NCBI GenBank assembly: GCA_049282455.1
Contig: JBAPUB010000100.1
Coordinates: forward strand, 1-18,583
From: JBAPUB01 sp049282455
Lineage (GTDB): Bacteria; Actinomycetota; Actinomycetes; JAHEKZ01
Direction of reading: 5' to 3'
Length of the DNA stretch: 18,583 nt
The position numbers and the translations under genes are program-made. Positions 14,143 through 18,583 of this stretch are shown here, one piece after another (position 1 is the stretch's first letter; each line of letters begins with the position of its first letter). The notes under the pieces are model-generated. The model searched no databases. It was not told where the DNA came from and worked only from the letters and a program-made list of their open reading frames with translations.

Positions 14143-15321
14143 TCAGTAGGGCTCGGCGTGCAGGCCCACGTGGGGGAAGACCGCTCGCCGGGTGGCCAGG
14201 ATCGCCTGGTCGACCGGGTCGGAGGGGTCGTAGCCGTCGGAGAGGTCACGCGCCACGGGGTGCTGACCGTCGGTCATGCGCAGCGGGCCGACCTGGCGGA
14301 GGCGCTCCAGCACGTAGTCGCGCCACGACTCTGGGACTGCCGTGGTGGGGTCGACCGGGCGGCCCGAGGCCTCGGCCATCAGGTGGGTCCAAGACCTGGG
14401 GACGACGTCGACGACGGCGTACCCGCCGCCGCCCGTGGCCACCCAGCGCCCCTGGGCGTACCGGTGCGCCCAGTCGTGCATTAGGGCGGAGGCCGCCCGT
14501 TGCCCGTCGACACTCACGCTGAGGTGGGCCAAGGGGTCGAGGAAGTGGGTGTCGCATCCGTGCTGGCTGACCAGGAACTGGGGGTCGAACGCGTCCAGAA
14601 GCTCGGGGACCACCGACGACATGGCGCGCAGCCACGGTTCGTCGCCCGTGCCCGGGGGCACCGCCACGTTCACCGCGTAGCCCTCGGCGCCCGGCCCGCC
14701 GATGTCCTGCGGCCAACCGGTGCCCGGGAAGCAGGTCTGGGGAGACTCGTGCAGCGACACGGTCAGCACCCTCGGGTCGTCCCAGAAGGCTGCTTCGACG
14801 CCGTCGCCGTGGTGGACGTCGACATCGACGTACGCCACCCGCTCGACCCCCTGGCCAAGGAGCCACCTGATGGCCACCGTCAAGTCGTTGTAGACGCAGA
14901 AGCCCGAGGCGTGGCTGCGCATGGCGTGGTGCAGCCCTCCGGACGGGCTGACGGCGTGGTCGCAGTCGCCGGACAGGACGGAGCGGGCGGCCTCGGCCGT
15001 CGCTGCGACGACCCGCGAGGACACCTCGTGCATGTCGTGGAAGGCGGGAACGTCGGGAGTGCCGAGCCCGTGGGCGACGTCGACGAGGGACGGGTCCCGG
15101 CCGGCCGCCCGCACCGCTTCGACGTACTCCGCATCGTGAGCGAGCAGGAGAAGGTCGTCCGAGCCAGCAGGCACGTCGACGAGTTCCAGGTGGTCGAGCA
15201 CCCCGAGGTCGCGAGCCAGGCGCATCGTGAGGTCCAGCCGGACAGGTGCCATCGGGTGCAACGGACCGAAGTCGTAGCCGAGCAGGCTGTCGTCCCACAC
15301 GACTCGGGTCCGGTGCTCCAT
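14143..15321 (-). CDS. acuC: AcuC-type class I histone deacetylase-like zinc deacetylase
   Basis: A 392-residue arginase/deacetylase-fold enzyme expected to remove acetyl groups from protein lysines. All active-site parts are present: the His131-His132 pair in GGLHHAM; Asp168 and His170 in YVDVDVHHGDG as zinc ligands; Asp257 in QHGCDTHF as the third zinc ligand; and Tyr301 in GGGGY as the transition-state tyrosine. The length agrees with Bacillus AcuC, which deacetylates acetyl-CoA synthetase. There is no acuA or acuB neighbour. The acyl-CoA ligase elsewhere in the window has the kind of C-terminal lysine that such enzymes regulate, but a link is only inferred. It seems to be transcribed alone from a leaderless promoter. 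Confidence 0.92.
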   Translation of the reverse strand: MEHRTRVVWDDSLLGYDFGPLHPMAPVRLDLTMRLARDLGVLDHLELVDVPAGSDDLLLLAHDAEYVEAVRAAGRDPSLVDVAHGLGTPDVPAFHDMHEVSSRVVAATAEAARSVLSGDCDHAVSPSGGLHHAMRSHASGFCVYNDLTVAIRWLLGQGVERVAYVDVDVHHGDGVEAAFWDDPRVLTVSLHESPQTCFPGTGWPQDIGGPGAEGYAVNVAVPPGTGDEPWLRAMSSVVPELLDAFDPQFLVSQHGCDTHFLDPLAHLSVSVDGQRAASALMHDWAHRYAQGRWVATGGGGYAVVDVVPRSWTHLMAEASGRPVDPTTAVPESWRDYVLERLRQVGPLRMTDGQHPVARDLSDGYDPSDPVDQAILATRRAVFPHVGLHAEPY

Positions 15322-15327
15322 GACCGA

Positions 15328-15333
15328 AGGCTA
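15328..15333 (-). promoter_or_regulatory. -10 box for a leaderless acuC transcript
   Basis: TAGCCT on the minus strand, then exactly six bases, then the acuC ATG at 15321. No ribosome-binding sequence lies before the ATG. The geometry fits leaderless transcripts common in actinobacteria. The -35 region is not recognisable. Confidence 0.5.
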
Positions 15334-15347
15334 GTTGCGGCCGAGGG

Positions 15348-16532
15348 TCATTCGGTGCGCAGCGCGACAACCGGGTCGAGCTTGCCGGCACGTCGCGCGG
15401 GAAAGACCCCGAAGAACACGCCCACCCCGACGGAGACGGCGAAGGCCAGCGCCAGTGACCACCAGGCGATGACCGCGGGCAACGGCGTCAGAGAGCCGAG
15501 CAGCAGGGCCGCCACAACGCCGAGCGTCATGCCGATCACTCCCCCGACGGTTGTGAGGAGCACGGCCTCGATCAGGAACTGGACCGTGATGTCGCGCTGC
15601 CGAGCGCCGAGCGCCATCCGTAGTCCGATCTCGCGGGTTCTCTCCCGCACGCTCACCAGCATGATGTTGGAGACGCCCACACCGCCGACCAGCAGCGAGA
15701 TCGCCGCGATCGCGGCGAGCACCAGGGTGAGCAGCCCGAGGATCGTGCCCAAGGTCCCGAGGATCTGGGTCTGGGTGACCGCGGAGAACTTCTCGTTCGG
15801 GTACTTGTCCCGCAGCAGCGCCAGGACTTTCGCCTTGGTCGACTCCACGTCGTCGATCGTCGGCGCCTTGATGGCTATGGCGTCGATCCGGTCGACGCCG
15901 AACAGCTGCTGCGCCGTCGTCACCGGGATGTGGACCTCGTCGTCACGGCTCACGCCGAAGGTCGAGCCGACCTCTGCGAAGACACCGATCACCCGGAACC
16001 GGACGCCGCCGATGGTGACCTGGCGCCCCAGTGGCTCGACGTCACCGAACAGCGTCTTCGCGACGTTCGAACCCAGGACGGCGACCCGGCGCCGGGTGTC
16101 GACGTCGGCCCGGGTCAGGTAGTCACCGCGGGCAATCGGACGGTTGAACACGTTCGGAACGTTCTCGTTCGTGCCGGCGATGGTCGCGAACACCTCGTTG
16201 GACCCTGCGACGACCGTCTCACCACTGGAAACGGTCGTCGCCACGGCGTCGGGGTTGCCGATCGCGCGGCCGATGGCGTCGACGTCGTCGAGGCCCAGCC
16301 TCGAGATGGACGGCGCAGCACCGAGGTCGAAGCTGCCCGGAACGACGAAGATGATGTTCGAGCCCAGCCCCTCGACCTGGCTCTCGACCTCCTGCTTGGC
16401 CCCACTGCCGATCGCGACGAGCACCACGACCGCGGCAACACCGATGATCACCCCGAGCATCGTGAGCAGACTGCGCAGCCGGTTCGCCCTCAGCGCATCA
16501 AGGGCAACCCGAAAGCCCTCACCCAGCCTCAC
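15348..16532 (-). CDS. MacB/FtsX-type ABC transporter permease
   Basis: A 394-residue permease of the MacB family. Its topology is one N-terminal membrane helix (about 21-43, after the conserved ALRANRLRSLLTMLGVIIGV), a large extracytoplasmic MacB domain (about 48-255), then three helices (about 262-288, 318-346 and 352-378) with VRERTREIGLRMALGA between them as the coupling region. The C-terminus PARRAGKLDPVVALR is typical. Such permeases work by mechanotransmission with an ATPase and an adaptor, exporting peptides, lipids or drugs. The GTG start overlaps the ATPase stop by four bases (GTGA). The substrate is unknown. Confidence 0.93.
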   Translation of the reverse strand: MRLGEGFRVALDALRANRLRSLLTMLGVIIGVAAVVVLVAIGSGAKQEVESQVEGLGSNIIFVVPGSFDLGAAPSISRLGLDDVDAIGRAIGNPDAVATTVSSGETVVAGSNEVFATIAGTNENVPNVFNRPIARGDYLTRADVDTRRRVAVLGSNVAKTLFGDVEPLGRQVTIGGVRFRVIGVFAEVGSTFGVSRDDEVHIPVTTAQQLFGVDRIDAIAIKAPTIDDVESTKAKVLALLRDKYPNEKFSAVTQTQILGTLGTILGLLTLVLAAIAAISLLVGGVGVSNIMLVSVRERTREIGLRMALGARQRDITVQFLIEAVLLTTVGGVIGMTLGVVAALLLGSLTPLPAVIAWWSLALAFAVSVGVGVFFGVFPARRAGKLDPVVALRTE

Positions 16533-17281
16533 GCGACGTCGACCGTGCTGCTGTCGGACTCGATGAGCCCGTCGCGCATGTGGATCTGACGGCGTGCCCG
16601 CGCAGCGACTTCCCGGTCGTGCGTCACGAGCAGGACCGCCACTCCGCGCTCACGGTTGAGGGACTCCAGCGTCGCCATGATCTCCTCGCCCGTGCGCGAG
16701 TCCAGGTTGCCCGTCGGCTCGTCGGCGAGGAGAAGCCACGGTTCGCCGACGAGAGCTCGGGCGATGGCCACGCGCTGCTGCTCGCCACCCGACATCTGGG
16801 AGGGGCGATGGTCCAACCGGTGCCCCAGCCCGACCGCTTCGAGAGCCGCCTGGGCTCTTTCGCGGCGTTCCTTGCGGGGAGTGCCGCGGTAGACAAGCGG
16901 CAGTGCGACGTTGTCCGTGGCCGTGGTCCGCGCCAAGAGCTGGAACGACTGGAAGACGAAGCCGATCGTCTCGTTGCGCAGGGTCGCGAGCTCGCCGTCG
17001 GTCAGGGCAGTCGCATCGTGTCCTCCGACGGTGATCGTTCCCGAGCTCGGTCTGTCCAGGAGCCCGAGCAGGTGCATCAGCGTCGACTTGCCGGACCCGG
17101 AAGGTCCGATGATCGCTGCGAACTCGCCGGGGTCCACCGTCAAGCTCACACCGTTCAGCGCATGCACTTCGACGTCTTCGAGCCGGTAAGTGCGCACGAC
17201 GTCCGTGGCCGCGATGGCAGGCGCCTGCGAGCTCCCCGACGACGCCCTTTCGTCCACCCCTCGATCCATGGAGGGGCTCAC
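16529..17281 (-). CDS. ABC transporter ATP-binding protein (MacB/LolD type)
   Basis: A 250-residue cytoplasmic ATPase with every motif: Walker A GPSGSGKST (59-67), Q-loop Gln111, signature MSGGE (163-167), Walker B LLLADE (183-188) and H-loop His221. The DEPTGNLDS wording and the YRGTP segment after the Q-loop are typical of the LolD/MacB group. The first 20 or so residues are an unstructured extension. The GTG at 17281 overlaps the adaptor stop by four bases (GTGA); an in-frame ATG at 17269 is an alternative start. It powers the FtsX-like permease encoded next. Confidence 0.94.
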   Translation of the reverse strand: MSPSMDRGVDERASSGSSQAPAIAATDVVRTYRLEDVEVHALNGVSLTVDPGEFAAIIGPSGSGKSTLMHLLGLLDRPSSGTITVGGHDATALTDGELATLRNETIGFVFQSFQLLARTTATDNVALPLVYRGTPRKERRERAQAALEAVGLGHRLDHRPSQMSGGEQQRVAIARALVGEPWLLLADEPTGNLDSRTGEEIMATLESLNRERGVAVLLVTHDREVAARARRQIHMRDGLIESDSSTVDVA

Positions 17282-18583
17282 GGAACGGCTTGGCCCGCGC
17301 GCACCTGGTCGGCCCCCCGCACGACGATCTGGTCACCGACCGCCACCCCCTCGGTGACCTGGAGCAGCTCGTCACCCTGCGCTCCGAGCGTGACGTCCTG
17401 CTTCGAGGCGACCCCGTCGACGACCAGCCACACAGCGTCACGGTTGCCGTCGCGGAAGACGGCCGCGGCCGGGACGGCGACGGCGTTCTTGGCCGTGAGC
17501 ACCTTCAGCGCCGCCACCGCGGACATTCCCGGTCTGGGGGTCGGCGCCACGGTGCCTTCGGCCGTCGTTCCGCCGAACAGGTCGAGCCGCACGACGTACC
17601 CGACTCCGCCGCGCCCCGAGGTGGTCGGGTTCAGGTCGACGTTGCGCACGACCCCGCGGTAGCTGGCACCCGGTACTGCGTCGAGCTCGACGTCGGCCTT
17701 CACACCCGGCTTGACCAGAAGGACGTCGGTCTCGTCGACCTCGCCGGTCAGCGACAACGTCGACACGTCGGTGATCGTGAGCATCGGGTCACCGGTGCTC
17801 ACGACCGACCCCACGTCCAAGGTCCCGGTCGTGCTCCCACCTGGTGCAGGGCTGCCTCCCAGCAGCGAGGACGCCTGCCCCGCCACCGAGGAGGGCAGCT
17901 GGTCGACCAGCCCACTGAGGCCAGACGACGGGGATCCGGAGGCTCCGGCACCGAAGACGACCGTGCCCGCGATCGGGGCTCGCACGGTCAGGGCGTCGAC
18001 TGCACTCTGGGCGGCCTCGACCGCGATCTGGGCCTGGACCTGCTGGGCTCGCGTGAGCGCGTTCAGGGCCTGTTCGAGAGAGGACACCCCGCTGTTGACC
18101 TGGTCGGCGGCGGAGACCGCTGAGGACGCTGCCGCCTGGTACTGAGCCTCGGCCTGGCTGATCTGTGCCAGCGACTGCTGACGCAGCGTCGGGTCGGGGA
18201 TCTGCTCGGCGGCCCGGCGCGCCTGCGCAAAGGCCCGCTGGGCCGAGGCGGCTGCCCGGGCCTGGCTGGCCGCGACGTCGATCCCGGTGAGGTCGACGGA
18301 GGTGGAGGCCGAAGCAGCCGCCTGCTGCGCCCGCGCCAACGTCTGCTCGGTCTCGGGTGAGTCGATGACCACGAGCACCTGCCCCTCGCGGACCTTCTGA
18401 CCGTCGCGGACCATCAACGACCGGATGTGGCCGGTTGCCGGGGATGTGATCGCCGACGAGGCCTTCGCGGTCACCTCCGCGGGTGCGTCAACGACCTCGA
18501 CCACGGTGGCCGTGGAGACGGCGCCCACCTCGATGACCGGGGCTTCACCGCCCGAGCACGCGGTCAGCAGCCCGGCCACCACG
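17278..18583 (-). CDS. MacA/HlyD-like efflux adaptor lipoprotein, 5' end missing
   Basis: At least 434 residues are visible; the N-terminus lies past the right edge. Near the visible start, LTAC followed by SGG is a lipobox, so the mature protein is probably a membrane-anchored lipoprotein outside the cell. Domains: lipoyl halves at about 45-75 (ITSPATGHIRSL) and 197-275 (LTVRAPIAGTV), an Ala/Gln-rich coiled-coil hairpin between them (about 78-198), a beta-barrel domain (about 275-345) and a membrane-proximal domain to the end. A Gly/Ser-rich insert of about 45 residues (211-255) interrupts the second lipoyl half. It forms a translationally coupled operon with the ATPase and permease. No outer-membrane partner is expected in this lineage. 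Confidence 0.9.
   Translation of the reverse strand, partial: VVAGLLTACSGGEAPVIEVGAVSTATVVEVVDAPAEVTAKASSAITSPATGHIRSLMVRDGQKVREGQVLVVIDSPETEQTLARAQQAAASASTSVDLTGIDVAASQARAAASAQRAFAQARRAAEQIPDPTLRQQSLAQISQAEAQYQAAASSAVSAADQVNSGVSSLEQALNALTRAQQVQAQIAVEAAQSAVDALTVRAPIAGTVVFGAGASGSPSSGLSGLVDQLPSSVAGQASSLLGGSPAPGGSTTGTLDVGSVVSTGDPMLTITDVSTLSLTGEVDETDVLLVKPGVKADVELDAVPGASYRGVVRNVDLNPTTSGRGGVGYVVRLDLFGGTTAEGTVAPTPRPGMSAVAALKVLTAKNAVAVPAAAVFRDGNRDAVWLVVDGVASKQDVTLGAQGDELLQVTEGVAVGDQIVVRGADQVRAGQAVP

Noticed and set aside
14500..16122. 540-codon plus-strand frame opposite acuC and the permease
   Set aside because: Low-complexity Arg/Ser/Thr-rich translation without domains; both genes on the other strand have full catalytic or membrane features.
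1..18583. Defence system, CRISPR array, secondary-metabolite cluster or other novel multi-gene system
   Set aside because: Every reading frame I trust belongs to a known housekeeping, transport or conserved-unknown family; no spaced repeats, nuclease, reverse transcriptase, toxin pair or modular synthase is present.

Overview
The window is high-GC DNA with dense genes, many GTG starts, 1-4 nt gene overlaps and a leucine-, alanine- and valine-rich proteome, which points to an actinobacterium. The order rex-hemA-hemC-hemD(fused)-hemB-hemL-histidine phosphatase, plus a nearby block of bS22, small HTH protein, epimerase-like protein, acyltransferase and HAD protein, is a neighbourhood I recognise from mycobacteria, Streptomyces and relatives. 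I cannot name the genus. I see no mobile element, integrase, tRNA, rRNA or CRISPR array, and no gene-free stretch longer than 300 bases.

Layout. (1) Bases 1-7407, minus strand: a heme (tetrapyrrole) operon read right to left. It starts at a promoter with an embedded Rex operator (about 7379-7407), followed by a structured leader and then rex, hemA, hemC, a fused methyltransferase-like/HemD protein, hemB, hemL and a histidine phosphatase that runs off the left edge. Rex senses NADH/NAD+, so early tetrapyrrole synthesis (glutamyl-tRNA to uroporphyrinogen III) is probably tied to respiratory redox state and to Rex itself. (2) 7494-9711, minus strand: a short operon of an AMP-forming acyl-CoA ligase, a glutaredoxin-like protein and a DUF805 membrane protein. 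(3) 9848-11441, plus strand: a secreted CAP-domain protein and a SerB-like HAD phosphatase, the latter apparently leaderless. (4) 11489-13959, minus strand: a small HTH protein, the 32-residue ribosomal protein bS22, an epimerase-like protein without its catalytic tyrosine, and a PlsC-like acyltransferase. A 12-bp tandem triplet lies where this block converges with the HAD gene. (5) 14143-15321, minus strand: an AcuC-type zinc deacetylase, apparently leaderless. (6) 15348-18583, minus strand: a MacAB-like exporter (lipoprotein adaptor, ATPase, permease) whose adaptor continues past the right edge.

Most of this is conserved core-genome content. I do not see a new defence or mobile system. The most interesting signals are regulatory or structural: the Rex operator placed exactly over a promoter, a rex leader with two hairpins and a possible 13-codon ORF, two genes with leaderless promoter geometry, the degenerate methyltransferase half of HemD, and the conserved block that mixes a ribosomal protein with lipid-type enzymes.
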